From: DATFXM01 sp035315885
GTDB lineage: Bacteria; Acidobacteriota; Blastocatellia; UBA7656
Reading direction: 5' to 3'
NCBI GenBank assembly: GCA_035315885.1
Contig: DATFXM010000061.1
Coordinates: 1-64,000, forward strand
DNA: 64,000 nucleotides
Shown here: positions 45,198-53,218 of the stretch, one piece after another
Position numbering within the stretch: position 1 is the stretch's first letter
Layout: every line of letters begins with the position of its first letter
The notes under the pieces: generated by a model
The model's input: the letters and a program-made list of their open reading frames with translations, nothing else
What the model was told of the DNA's origin: nothing
Databases searched by the model: none
Translations under genes and position numbers: made by a program

Positions 45198-46076
45198 ATG
45201 TCAGAGGTAATAACTCCAAGACACGTTGCACTCCATTCTGCGGAAGTCGCATCAGGCGAGCGATTCGAGTTTGGAAAGAACTGGAAGCGTTTCCTCGAGG
45301 TGCTCAACGACGAACGAATAGCGAGGGCCGAACAATCGCTGAAATCAATGCTCGAGATCGATTCGTTGGCCGGGATGTCGTTCCTGGATATCGGCTCGGG
45401 AAGCGGGCTCTTTAGCCTTGCGGCGCGGCGGCTTGGAGCGCGAGTGTTTTCCTTCGACTACGACCCGGCCTCAGTTGCGTGTACCGCAGAGCTGAGGCGA
45501 CGCTACTTCCCGGGCGATCGCGATTGGAAAGTCGAACAAGGCTCGGCGCTGGATCGCGATTATATGAAATCTCTTGGTGAGTTTGATGTCGTGTATTCGT
45601 GGGGCGTCCTGCATCACACTGGAAGCATGTGGAGGGCGCTCGATTATGCGCGATTGCCCGTGTCCGACCATGGCAAATTGTTTCTCGCGATTTACAACGA
45701 TCTCGGCAGCCGCACTGCGCGTTGGAAGAAAATCAAGAAGACGTACAACAATCTTCCAAAGCCTCTCAGACTTCCCTTCACACTGATCGTGATCGCACCA
45801 AGCGAGTTGAAGTCGCTGTTTCGTGCAATCTGTACGTTGCGCGTGGGAGAGTACTTGCGGAGCTGGACTCAGCCCGGGCCTCAACGAGGCATGAGTCACT
45901 GGCGCGACGTGGTGGATTGGGTTGGCGGTTATCCGTACGAAACAGCAGCGCCGGAGCAGATATTTGATCTTTATAGAAAGCACGGATTCTCTTTGTTGAA
46001 GCTGAAGTGCGGAGGCGCGGGAACCGGCTGCAACGAATTCGTGTTTATAAAGGATGGGGGACCAGTCTTGCGATGA
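45198..46076 (+). CDS. Class I SAM-dependent methyltransferase
   Basis: The 292-aa product starts at ATG 45198, seven bases after asnB; the frame is open further upstream inside asnB but that part has no homology signal. SAM-binding features are FLDIGSGSGLFSLAARR (motif I), VFSFDYDPASVACT and VYSWGVLHHTGSMW. The C-terminal third has a basic, Pro-rich insertion (KTYNNLPKPLRLPF). It is a different subfamily from the methyltransferase at 42304. Its stop overlaps the next start (ATGA), so it is coupled to the glycosyltransferase. Confidence 0.85.
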   Translation: MSEVITPRHVALHSAEVASGERFEFGKNWKRFLEVLNDERIARAEQSLKSMLEIDSLAGMSFLDIGSGSGLFSLAARRLGARVFSFDYDPASVACTAELRRRYFPGDRDWKVEQGSALDRDYMKSLGEFDVVYSWGVLHHTGSMWRALDYARLPVSDHGKLFLAIYNDLGSRTARWKKIKKTYNNLPKPLRLPFTLIVIAPSELKSLFRAICTLRVGEYLRSWTQPGPQRGMSHWRDVVDWVGGYPYETAAPEQIFDLYRKHGFSLLKLKCGGAGTGCNEFVFIKDGGPVLR

Positions 46077-47302
46077 AGCTGAACGTCCTTCAACTGATCG
46101 GGAACTTTGAACAGGGCGGATCCGAGCGCCAGGCTGTTCAACTGGCCCGCTCTCTGGCTGAACGCGGGCACTATCGGTTGCACATCGCTTGTCTAGACTC
46201 GAATGGGCCGCTTCGTCGTGAGGCAGAAGAAGCGCTTGCAGTCTCCAGCGCCGAACGCGGGCTTCCATCAAATACCAACCGCGAGATCGAGTCCTTTCCC
46301 CTGACAAGCTTCTATGACCTGCATGCGGTCCGGGAGATGCGGAAGTTTGTTCGTTTTCTGAAGCGCGAGCAGATCCACATTGTTCAAAGTCATGACTTCT
46401 ACACGAATATCTTCGGAATGACTGGCGGATGGCTCGCTCGAGTTCCGATCAGAATCGCGGCAAAGCGTGAGACCGGCGAATGGCGATCTGATGCGCAGAA
46501 ACGCGCGGAGCGATTGTCCTTCAAGCTGGCCAGCTCTATCGTCGTGAATTCCTCAGCCGTAGGCGAGCGATTGATCAGCGAGGGCGTGACGTCAAGTCAG
46601 ATCGTCAAGATCTATAACTCGGTAGACCGCTCGCGGGTCACAACCCCAGACGAGTTCAACCGCCGTGAAGCCATGGCGTCATTCGGTCTGCCACTATTGT
46701 CGCGAGCCAGACTTGTGACCATCGTTGCGAACATGAGGCATGAGGTTAAGGATCATCGGACCTTTCTCAAGGCAGCGAAGCTCGTGCTGGAATCAAATCG
46801 CGACGTGCGATTCCTCCTGGCAGGAGAAGGTCCGCTGGTAGAGACGTTGAAGGCGTTCGCCGGCGAACTCAATATACAGAACAACTGCCATTTTCTGGGG
46901 CGGTGCGACCACGTTAGCGAGCTTCTCTCAATCAGCGATGTATGCGTGCTGAGCTCGGTGAGCGAGGGGTTCTCAAACTCGATTCTGGAATACATGTCGG
47001 CGGGTCGTGCGGTGGTGGCGACTGATACCGGCGGTGCAGCGGAGGCGGTCATCGAGGGTCAAACGGGGTTTCTCGTTCCGGTAGGCGACTACGGCGGAAT
47101 GAGCGGGCGAATTCTGTTTCTGCTGGACAATCCGACTATTGCTAAGACGATGGGGGAGTCGGGGCGGCGTTTAGTGGAGCAGCGTTTCTCTCCGCATCGA
47201 CAGGTTGTCGAGACCGAGAGGTTGTACGATGGCCTTGCGCTAGGGCTTCGGAGAAATCGATTGGAGCTGATAACCAATCGAAATCTCAAATCTCAAATTT
47301 GA
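46073..47302 (+). CDS. GT4-family glycosyltransferase
   Basis: The 409-aa product is a GT-B-fold retaining glycosyltransferase: N-terminal acceptor domain with GNFEQGGSERQAVQLARSLA and QSHDFYTNIFG, and C-terminal donor domain with GEGPLVETLK, FLGRCDHVSELLSISD and the EX7E region SVSEGFSNSILEYMSAGRAVVATDTGGAAE. It adds a sugar to the lipid-linked repeat unit at the cytoplasmic face. ATG 46073 overlaps the previous stop. The final residues NLKSQI and the stop are encoded by the AAATCTC/AAATTTG heptamer array. Confidence 0.9.
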   Translation: MKLNVLQLIGNFEQGGSERQAVQLARSLAERGHYRLHIACLDSNGPLRREAEEALAVSSAERGLPSNTNREIESFPLTSFYDLHAVREMRKFVRFLKREQIHIVQSHDFYTNIFGMTGGWLARVPIRIAAKRETGEWRSDAQKRAERLSFKLASSIVVNSSAVGERLISEGVTSSQIVKIYNSVDRSRVTTPDEFNRREAMASFGLPLLSRARLVTIVANMRHEVKDHRTFLKAAKLVLESNRDVRFLLAGEGPLVETLKAFAGELNIQNNCHFLGRCDHVSELLSISDVCVLSSVSEGFSNSILEYMSAGRAVVATDTGGAAEAVIEGQTGFLVPVGDYGGMSGRILFLLDNPTIAKTMGESGRRLVEQRFSPHRQVVETERLYDGLALGLRRNRLELITNRNLKSQI

Positions 47303-47370
47303 AATTTGAAATCTGAAATTTGAAATTTGAAATCACAAATTTGAAATTTGAAATTTGAAATCTGAAATTT
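47281..47370. repeat. Uninterrupted AAATTTG-type heptamer array
   Basis: Ninety bases read in perfect 7-base phase: AAATCTC twice, AAATTTG twice, AAATCTG, AAATTTG twice, AAATCAC, AAATTTG three times, AAATCTG and a partial AAATTT. The unit is nearly self-complementary. It begins inside the 3' end of the glycosyltransferase gene and stops four bases before the next ATG, so the next gene's ribosome-binding region lies in the array. Confidence 0.95.
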
Positions 47371-47374
47371 AGCT

Positions 47375-49543
47375 ATGAAACAAGTACTGAGAAAGGGTCT
47401 GAAGCACATCGTAGTCGAAGAAGTGCCCGACCCAGTCGTTTCCGCTCACCACGTACTCGTTCGGCCCGCTTACTCATTGATAAGCAGCGGTACCGAGACC
47501 GCGAGCATTCATCAGAACGGACTCCTGCGTGAGGTCGTAGACAATCGATCTCACGTCTCCAGGATCCTCACCGTCATGAAAGCAGCCGGACCTGTCAGAA
47601 CCATTTCAGAAGTGAGAGCAAAGCTCAACGAATATGCAGTGCTTGGATATTCCGGTGCAGGTTTTGTCGCAGAAGTACATCCGTCGGTGACTGATTTGAA
47701 GATCGGAGATCGAGTCGCGTACGGAGGCGAAGGCACCGGACACGGAGAGACGATACTTGCTTCGAGAAATCTCGTCGCAAACATTCCCGAAAACGTGCGA
47801 ATGGAAGACGCGTGCTTCACTACCCTTGGAGCAATCGCATTGAATGCAGTCCGCACTTCAGGCATCGGCGTTGGCGACGTAGTTGCGGTAATCGGCCTCG
47901 GTCTGGTCGGGCAATTGATCGCACAGCTCGTGCGTCTCCAGGGCGGCGTAGTAGTCGCGGTTGACCTGAAACAAGATCGCGTAGACAAAGCCCTCGAACT
48001 CGGGGCCGATCACGGATTCGCCGGAGACGAAGCCGTTGTAGAGCGCGTTGCGTCGATTACCGGCGGCCGCGGCGTTGACTGCGCCATCGTGGCAGCCGCA
48101 TCAAAATCCTCCGCTCCCGCAGAGCTTGGCTTGCAAATCTGTCGAGACCGCGCTCGGATGGTGATAGTCGGCGCGCTCGAACTCAACCTGCCATGGGACC
48201 AGATGTACATGAAGGAGATCCAGCTCTTCATGTCTCGCGCGTACGGGCCGGGCAGTTACGACCAGCGGTATGAAAAGGAAGCAATTGATTATCCCATCTC
48301 CTACGTCCGCTGGACTGAGAACCGCAACATGGATGAGTTCCTGCGTCTAGTCGATATTGGTCGCGTAAAAGTCGGGCCCCTTGTTAGCCACGAATTCGCA
48401 CTCGAAGAAGCTGCCACCGCCTATCAGACGATTCTCGGCACGTCTTCGAGTCTTGCAGTCCTGCTCCGATACCCGCACCTAGACAATCAGCGGTCGATCA
48501 ATCCTGGTCGCAAGATCGACCTGAGGCGCGCACCCACTCAAAGAGGAGAAATTGGAGTTGCTCTGGCCGGAGCGGGAAATCTCGCGCGTTGGGCTCACCT
48601 TCCCTCCTTGAGGCGGACGCCAAATGCCAGGCTCCACGCAGTGTGTTCAGCGAACGGTGCTCGAGCGCGAAACTACGGCGAGCGTTTTGGAGCCGCGTAC
48701 TGCACGTCGGACTATCGCCAGGTACTCGACGATCCGGCTGTGGATCTGGTGATGATCACCAGCAGAAATAGTCAGCATGCGGCTCAGGCTCTGGATGCGC
48801 TCAGAGCCGGCAAACACGTGTTCGTAGAAAAGCCGATGGCTCTCACCGAGGAACAGTGTCGCGACTTGCAACAGGAGGTGCGAGCCAGCGGGCGGCTCCT
48901 GACCGTTGGCTTCAATCGCAGATTTGCTCCGTACTACCGGACGATGAAGGAACAACTGTCGCGGCGCAGTGGTCCGGCATTGCTCAACGTTCGAATGAAC
49001 ACGCCCGGCATCTCCGGAAGCTACTGGATGGCCGATGAGTCCGAAGGCGGCGCAATTCTCGGGGAGGCGTGTCATTTCATCGACCTGATGTATTGGCTGC
49101 TCGATGAGGAGCCGGTAGAAGTGTCAGCATATTCGCTCCCGACGACTGGACTCGAACCAAGAGGCGAACATAACATCGCTGCCTGCTTTCGTTTCGAGAA
49201 CGGTTCGGTGGGAAATCTGACTTATGCAACAGTGGGCAGCGCGACCTCAGCCGGCGAGCGCGTAGAAGCGCTCGTAGAAGGGATTGGAGTCGTGGTGGAA
49301 GACTTCAAGCGCCTGACCATAAGCGGCCGCATACGCCGCGAGCATTCACGGTTCTGGCCCGAAAAGGGATACCGCGCCCAGGTTCAGTCCTTAGTCTCTG
49401 CCGTTCGTACTGGTGCGGGCTGCGAGACTACTGTTATCGACGGCACGCGAGCTACCGTTGGATGCATTCGAATGCTGGAGTCCGCGCGGTCCGGACAGCC
49501 ACGCGCAATTGACGTCGACCGAGTACTCACGCTTAAAAAGTGA
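47375..49543 (+). CDS. Fusion oxidoreductase: zinc alcohol dehydrogenase-like plus Gfo/Idh/MocA
   Basis: The 722-aa product has a medium-chain dehydrogenase half (residues about 1-370; GYSGAGFVAEVHPSVTDLKI, GDVVAVIGLGLVGQLIAQL, NAD(P)-binding Rossmann site) and a Gfo/Idh/MocA half (residues about 390-722; GVALAGAGNLARWAHLPSLR, VFVEKPMALTEEQC, GGAILGEACHFIDLMYWLL). Such bi-domain proteins occur in polysaccharide clusters and probably oxidise or epimerise a nucleotide sugar. Classic zinc ligands of alcohol dehydrogenases are not obvious. No good ribosome-binding site precedes the ATG because the repeat array abuts it. Confidence 0.88.
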   Translation: MKQVLRKGLKHIVVEEVPDPVVSAHHVLVRPAYSLISSGTETASIHQNGLLREVVDNRSHVSRILTVMKAAGPVRTISEVRAKLNEYAVLGYSGAGFVAEVHPSVTDLKIGDRVAYGGEGTGHGETILASRNLVANIPENVRMEDACFTTLGAIALNAVRTSGIGVGDVVAVIGLGLVGQLIAQLVRLQGGVVVAVDLKQDRVDKALELGADHGFAGDEAVVERVASITGGRGVDCAIVAAASKSSAPAELGLQICRDRARMVIVGALELNLPWDQMYMKEIQLFMSRAYGPGSYDQRYEKEAIDYPISYVRWTENRNMDEFLRLVDIGRVKVGPLVSHEFALEEAATAYQTILGTSSSLAVLLRYPHLDNQRSINPGRKIDLRRAPTQRGEIGVALAGAGNLARWAHLPSLRRTPNARLHAVCSANGARARNYGERFGAAYCTSDYRQVLDDPAVDLVMITSRNSQHAAQALDALRAGKHVFVEKPMALTEEQCRDLQQEVRASGRLLTVGFNRRFAPYYRTMKEQLSRRSGPALLNVRMNTPGISGSYWMADESEGGAILGEACHFIDLMYWLLDEEPVEVSAYSLPTTGLEPRGEHNIAACFRFENGSVGNLTYATVGSATSAGERVEALVEGIGVVVEDFKRLTISGRIRREHSRFWPEKGYRAQVQSLVSAVRTGAGCETTVIDGTRATVGCIRMLESARSGQPRAIDVDRVLTLKK

Positions 49544-50583
49544 TGCGAGTTCTACAACTGGGGCCGTATCCACCGCCGCACGGTGGAATTCAGACCAACA
49601 TCGTTCTGATCCGACGGTACCTTCTGGACCGCGAAATCCCATGCGCGGTGATCAACATAACACGCCATCGCAAGCCGAACGGCGATGACCTCTACTATCC
49701 GAAGAGTGCTGCCGGTCTGATTCGGCTCCTGTTGACGCTGGACTACGACATCATTCATTTGCATTTCGGCGGGATCATCACAAACCGGCTACTCACCCTT
49801 GCATTGATTTGTACGCTGATTCCGGGAAACAAAGTGGTGTTGACACTGCATTCCGGCGGGTATCCGGAATCCGAGCAAGGCAGGAATGCCAATCCGAACA
49901 CGCTTCAAGGATTTGTTTTTCGAAGACTCGACGCAATCATCGGAGTCAACGCCGCGGTCATCGAGGTCTTTCGAAAACTCCGCGTAAGAGAACAAAGACT
50001 AAGATTGATAGAGCCGCACGCGGCATCAGCAGTGAGGCCGTCGGATTCGATATCGCCGGAGATCAAGCGGTTTGTCGAAAGTCACCGGCCGCTGCTAACC
50101 ACTGTAGGTCTGTTGGAGCCTGAGTACGATCTTTCCTTACAGGTCGGTGTGCTGGGGCGTGTGCTCGAGCAGCATGCCAATGCCGGGCTGTTGATCATCG
50201 GGTCCGGAAGCATCGCGGACCGGCTCGAACGCGAGATCGCTCGAGCCAGTTACAGCCACAACGTGATGCTTGCGGGAGACGTCCCGCATGCGGAAACGTT
50301 GAGAGCCATCGAAGAAAGTGATTTGTTTCTGCGTACGACGCTGTATGACGGAGATTCGCTTTCGGTGCGAGAGGCGTTGCACCTCGGGGTGCCGGTGATA
50401 GCCACCGACAACCGCATGCGGCCTTCAGGCGTGGTTTTGGTTCCGCGATCGGACGCCGAAGCGCTCAGGCTTGCGATCTGCGATCAGTTAAGCAGGCCAG
50501 CGACCCAGCGCACACACTTATGCGCCGACGAAGCGAACCTCGAGGCGATTCTTGGGCTTTACCGCGATCTGATCAGGGAATGA
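49543..50583 (+). CDS. GT4-family glycosyltransferase
   Basis: The 346-aa product is a GT-B glycosyltransferase: LGPYPPPHGGIQTNIVLIRR at the N-terminus, LLTLDYDIIHLHFGG, and donor-domain signatures LIIGSGSIADRLER, MLAGDVPHAETLRAIEESD and GDSLSVREALHLGVPVIATD. ATG 49543 overlaps the previous stop (TGATG); a GTG three bases earlier is possible. It is the last plus-strand gene of the polysaccharide operon and likely adds one of the sugars of the repeat unit. Confidence 0.88.
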   Translation: MRVLQLGPYPPPHGGIQTNIVLIRRYLLDREIPCAVINITRHRKPNGDDLYYPKSAAGLIRLLLTLDYDIIHLHFGGIITNRLLTLALICTLIPGNKVVLTLHSGGYPESEQGRNANPNTLQGFVFRRLDAIIGVNAAVIEVFRKLRVREQRLRLIEPHAASAVRPSDSISPEIKRFVESHRPLLTTVGLLEPEYDLSLQVGVLGRVLEQHANAGLLIIGSGSIADRLEREIARASYSHNVMLAGDVPHAETLRAIEESDLFLRTTLYDGDSLSVREALHLGVPVIATDNRMRPSGVVLVPRSDAEALRLAICDQLSRPATQRTHLCADEANLEAILGLYRDLIRE

Positions 50584-50594
50584 TGAGATCGACT

Positions 50595-51269
50595 TCATTT
50601 TGTGAAGTAGTTGTAGCCCACCACCATATTCTTCAACAACCAGCCCGGCAGCGCGTTCGCGAGAAAAACGCTCGCCACGGTATGTGTCACTGCGTTCGCG
50701 AGCAGGTTGGGTTCACGGTCGTACTCCCGGGCCCAGATGTAAGCGCCGATCGCGCAGACTATCGTGAGTACAGGGTTAGGCAGGTGCAGGATCGAAAAGA
50801 GTACGGCGGTAGCTACGACGTGGTTGTCGTTGCCAACGATTCTCTTCAAACGAGGCATCGCAAACCCGAACAGCATGTATTGCTGCAGCAGAGCCCACGG
50901 CGGTACGGACAGCCACATCGAATAGAATTTTGATTCGAATCGCAGAGTGCCGAACGCGGCACCCGTTGCGATAACGGCGATCAGAAAGATCAGAAATGGC
51001 AATAGAATATGGAAGAGGACTCTGGTGAAGTTATCGAATCTTATGCCGAGGTCTCGGGCACTCGCGCGGTCGCGGAGCTGGCAGACTAGCAGGAGTAGCA
51101 GAATCAAGAATGCGAGTCCCTGATAGGCGATGCGCGGGTCGGTGGTGAAGGGGACTACCCACTCGATTGTGATCACGAGGGTGATGAGGCAGAGCAGCTC
51201 GAGGGCTGGAGCTAGAGACTCTTGTCGATGGGTGTTGTTGCTGGGGCTCAATGCGGGTTGCGGCTTCAT
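50595..51269 (-). CDS. CPBP (CAAX/bacteriocin-processing) family membrane protein with altered motif 1
   Basis: The 224-aa product has about six to eight hydrophobic helices and the CPBP motif order: motif 1 at WALLQQYML (residues 125-133), FSILH (158-162) and NAVTHTVAS (192-200). Motif 1 normally reads EExxxR; here the two catalytic Glu are Gln129 and Gln130, and the Arg is absent. The His of motifs 2 and 3 are kept. It is convergent with the polysaccharide operon. CPBP proteins include CAAX-type proteases and the myxosortase group of C-terminal sorting proteases. Without the Glu, classical proteolysis is doubtful; a catalytically different or inactive member is possible. Confidence 0.78.
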   Translation of the reverse strand: MKPQPALSPSNNTHRQESLAPALELLCLITLVITIEWVVPFTTDPRIAYQGLAFLILLLLLVCQLRDRASARDLGIRFDNFTRVLFHILLPFLIFLIAVIATGAAFGTLRFESKFYSMWLSVPPWALLQQYMLFGFAMPRLKRIVGNDNHVVATAVLFSILHLPNPVLTIVCAIGAYIWAREYDREPNLLANAVTHTVASVFLANALPGWLLKNMVVGYNYFTK

Positions 51270-51279
51270 TTAGATCTCG

Positions 51280-51335
51280 AATCTCAAATTTCAAATTTCA
51301 AATGTCAAAACGGAAATCTGAAATCTCAAATTCTA
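51280..51335. repeat. Heptamer array, AATCTCA/AATTTCA flavour
   Basis: Eight in-phase 7-mers: AATCTCA, AATTTCA, AATTTCA, AATGTCA, AAACGGA, AATCTGA, AATCTCA, AATTCTA. These are the reverse-complement flavour of the array at 47281-47370, so the two arrays bracket the oxidoreductase, glycosyltransferase and CPBP genes. It lies 10 bases upstream of the CPBP start. Confidence 0.85.
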
Positions 51336-51460
51336 CTTAGCTGTAACCTGGATTCAACCCAAAGACCAAAAAAACAAGGGCGAACCGAGATGTTCATCCC
51401 GCTTCGCCCGTCGCCCCCACAAAAGAAAATTCCTGTAGCCCTGAAATCGCGCGAGGTACA

Positions 51461-51550
51461 AATCAGACCGGAGTACCACTCAGACCAGAGTACCAATAAA
51501 ACCGGATTACCAATTAAACCGGAGCACCAATTCAGACCGAAGCGCAAATT
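51461..51550. repeat. Degenerate 17-18 base tandem repeat, five units
   Basis: Units begin at about 51464, 51481, 51498, 51515 and 51533 and share the pattern (C/A)A(G/A)ACC(G/A)(G/A)A(G/T)(T/C)(A/G)CCAAT. They have drifted at two to five positions each. The repeat does not continue into either neighbouring gene. It is unlike the heptamer arrays. Confidence 0.75.
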
Positions 51551-51640
51551 AGATCGATCTGTAAGGCCCCAGAAGCCAGTAGCCCTGCCCCACCCGCGTG
51601 GGCGGGGACGATGCCCCCGCCCAATACTGTTCAAGGTACT

Positions 51641-52243
51641 CTACCACCGTCTGTGCGCGGTCTCGCGATACCCTTGCGAATACCCTCGTTGAAACGCCGC
51701 ACGATAGACTTGACGGTACGCTTCTCTGCTTCCGTATTCTGAGTGATAACCACTATCCCCGTCTCGATAGTGTTCAGAATTGTTCGGATTGAAAGACCGC
51801 CGATCGTGGCCATCGTCCCGCCCCCGATCAAGACCTGTCGAATAGCCGCGCTGCTCCGCTACGCTGCGACCCTGTCCCGTCAGCCCGTAACCACGCCCGC
51901 CGTAGTTGCCCGGATAGCCATAGGAACCCGGATAGTAGTAACCCTGACGATAGCGCTCACGAGCCCACTCGCGCTGTCGTTCCGCCTCTCGCCACTCCCG
52001 TTCACGCCTTTCCCGCGCCTCCCGCTCACGCCACTCCTCTCGCCGCTCCCGAGCCTGACGCTCCCGCCATTCCCGCTCCCTGCGATCGCGGTCACCATCA
52101 CGGTCCCGGTCATGGTCGCGATCGTGGTCATGATCCCGATCCTCAGCCAAAGCCACCGTGCCAAAGCTCGTCGCGCCGCCAAAAAGAAGCGTCACAGCCA
52201 GAAAAGATCCAGTAATCGCCTTCTTACAAGTAACGAGGTTCAT
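51641..52243 (-). CDS. Secreted low-complexity Asp/Arg-rich protein
   Basis: The 200-aa product has a signal peptide (cleavage near VALAED), then an alternating Asp-His-Asp-Arg tract (EDRDHDHDRDHDRDRDGDRD), a long Arg/Glu/Trp helix with REREWRERQARERREEW-like periodicity, a Gly/Tyr-rich linker (GYYYPGSYGYPGNYGGRGYG) and a C-terminal part with a repeated YRxxYxxxFQRGYSQGYR motif. No enzyme motif was found. The DHDRD tract could bind divalent metals; the role is unknown. ATG at 52243 follows AAAGGTGATACTGAGCG, a reasonable ribosome-binding region. The opposite strand is also open but its composition is the mirror of this repeat. Confidence 0.75.
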   Translation of the reverse strand: MNLVTCKKAITGSFLAVTLLFGGATSFGTVALAEDRDHDHDRDHDRDRDGDRDRREREWRERQARERREEWREREARERREREWREAERQREWARERYRQGYYYPGSYGYPGNYGGRGYGLTGQGRSVAEQRGYSTGLDRGRDDGHDRRSFNPNNSEHYRDGDSGYHSEYGSREAYRQVYRAAFQRGYSQGYRETAHRRW

Positions 52244-52459
52244 CGCTCAGTATCACCTTTCGTATGCTGAGACCTCCGATCTTGCTAGTTCTCCTCCGCT
52301 GTCTATGATTTTCCACCCGGGCAAAAGGTGGCCTGCTCAAGAAAAAAGTTCTAGGACCTTGCCGCCTTCCGAACCTTTGCCATTGCTTAAGTAGCGTTCA
52401 GCCTAATAGACTAGGCTGCAATACAAGGCACTCCCTGATGGAGCGTTTCGGAAGCGTTG

Positions 52460-53200
52460 ATGGCACGAGCACGATACAAAGAACAACGCGCACCTCGGCA
52501 GCTTGACCCGTGGGTAGAAGGCGTGTGGTCGGTGGAGACGCCACGGGAGCGGGTAGTGGGCTACGGCGTTCCCCCTGACGGCTGTCTCGACATCATTTAT
52601 TCTGCCGGCGAGGGCATTCGCGCGGTCGGAGCCATGACCGTGGAACGTCAGTTCGACTTCGCCGCAAACAGTTGTCTGTTCGGCGTTAGATTTCGACCCG
52701 GGCTCGCCGGCCGCTTCCTTCAGGCGTCCCCCGCGGAGCTCACCGACAAGATCCTCTCCTTAGAAGACCTCTGGGGCGCAGAAGCGAGACAGTTGCGACA
52801 GCAACTCGACGACTTAACTGCGGGTGAGCAGCGCTTCACGTTAATCCTGGACGCGCTCGTCAAACGCACTGCGGCTCCAAATCCGGTGCAGCGCGCGATT
52901 CATGCGATAACATTGATGGCCGGCAACGTGGATCTGGAGTTTGTCGCGCGTCAGGCCAATCTGAGCCCCCGACAATTCCGCCGGCGATGTCTCGAAGAGA
53001 GCGGGCTCACGCCTAAACACCTCTGTAGAGTCTTGCGGTTTCAACAAGCCTGCAGGCTCGCAGAGTCTTTACCCCGCCGTGACTGGTCCCGCATAGCGGT
53101 GGATGCCGGCTTCTTCGATCAGGCCCACCTCATAAGCGATTTCCGAGAGTTTACCGGCCGCACGCCCGTGTCCTTTTTTTCCAATACTCCGCAACGCTGA
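52460..53200 (+). CDS. AraC-family transcriptional regulator
   Basis: The 246-aa product has an N-terminal cupin-like sensor segment of the DUF6597 kind (GVPPDGCLDIIYSAG; NSCLFGVRFRPGLAGRFL) and a C-terminal AraC HTH (residues about 150-245; ARQANLSPRQFRRRCLEESGLTPKHLCRVLRFQ, split by two helices, and IAVDAGFFDQAHLISDFREFTGRTP). ATG 52460 is used; a TTG lies one codon upstream. It is followed after 18 bases by a secreted VOC protein gene, which may be its target. The inducer is unknown. Confidence 0.9.
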   Translation: MARARYKEQRAPRQLDPWVEGVWSVETPRERVVGYGVPPDGCLDIIYSAGEGIRAVGAMTVERQFDFAANSCLFGVRFRPGLAGRFLQASPAELTDKILSLEDLWGAEARQLRQQLDDLTAGEQRFTLILDALVKRTAAPNPVQRAIHAITLMAGNVDLEFVARQANLSPRQFRRRCLEESGLTPKHLCRVLRFQQACRLAESLPRRDWSRIAVDAGFFDQAHLISDFREFTGRTPVSFFSNTPQR

Positions 53201-53218
53201 CTCGCTATAGTCGCGGGC

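Larger units (their letters stand above)
51270..51640. other. Intergenic region with two repeat types
   Basis: This 371-base gap holds a heptamer array (51280-51335), a GGGCGAA-like stretch, and a separate 17-18 base tandem repeat (51461-51550). A GC-rich palindrome-like run follows at about 51590-51625 (CCCCACCCGCGTGGGCGGGG split around CGTG), which may end the transcript of the secreted protein gene on the minus strand. No ORF is supported. Confidence 0.55.

Noticed and set aside
32095..51269. An exosortase/PEP-CTERM system, because the gene set resembles exosortase-linked polysaccharide loci.
   Set aside because: No exosortase gene and no PEP-CTERM tail was seen in any predicted protein of the window.
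51326..51634. A minus-strand ORF of 102 codons across the 17-18 base tandem repeat, with a periodic Trp-Ser-Gly-Leu pattern.
   Set aside because: The periodicity follows from the DNA repeat; there is no start signal and no family resemblance.
51743..52270. A 175-codon plus-strand ORF rich in Pro, Leu and Ser opposite the Asp/Arg-rich secreted protein.
   Set aside because: It is the reverse reading of the low-complexity DHDRD/RERE tract; the minus-strand frame has the signal peptide and start site.
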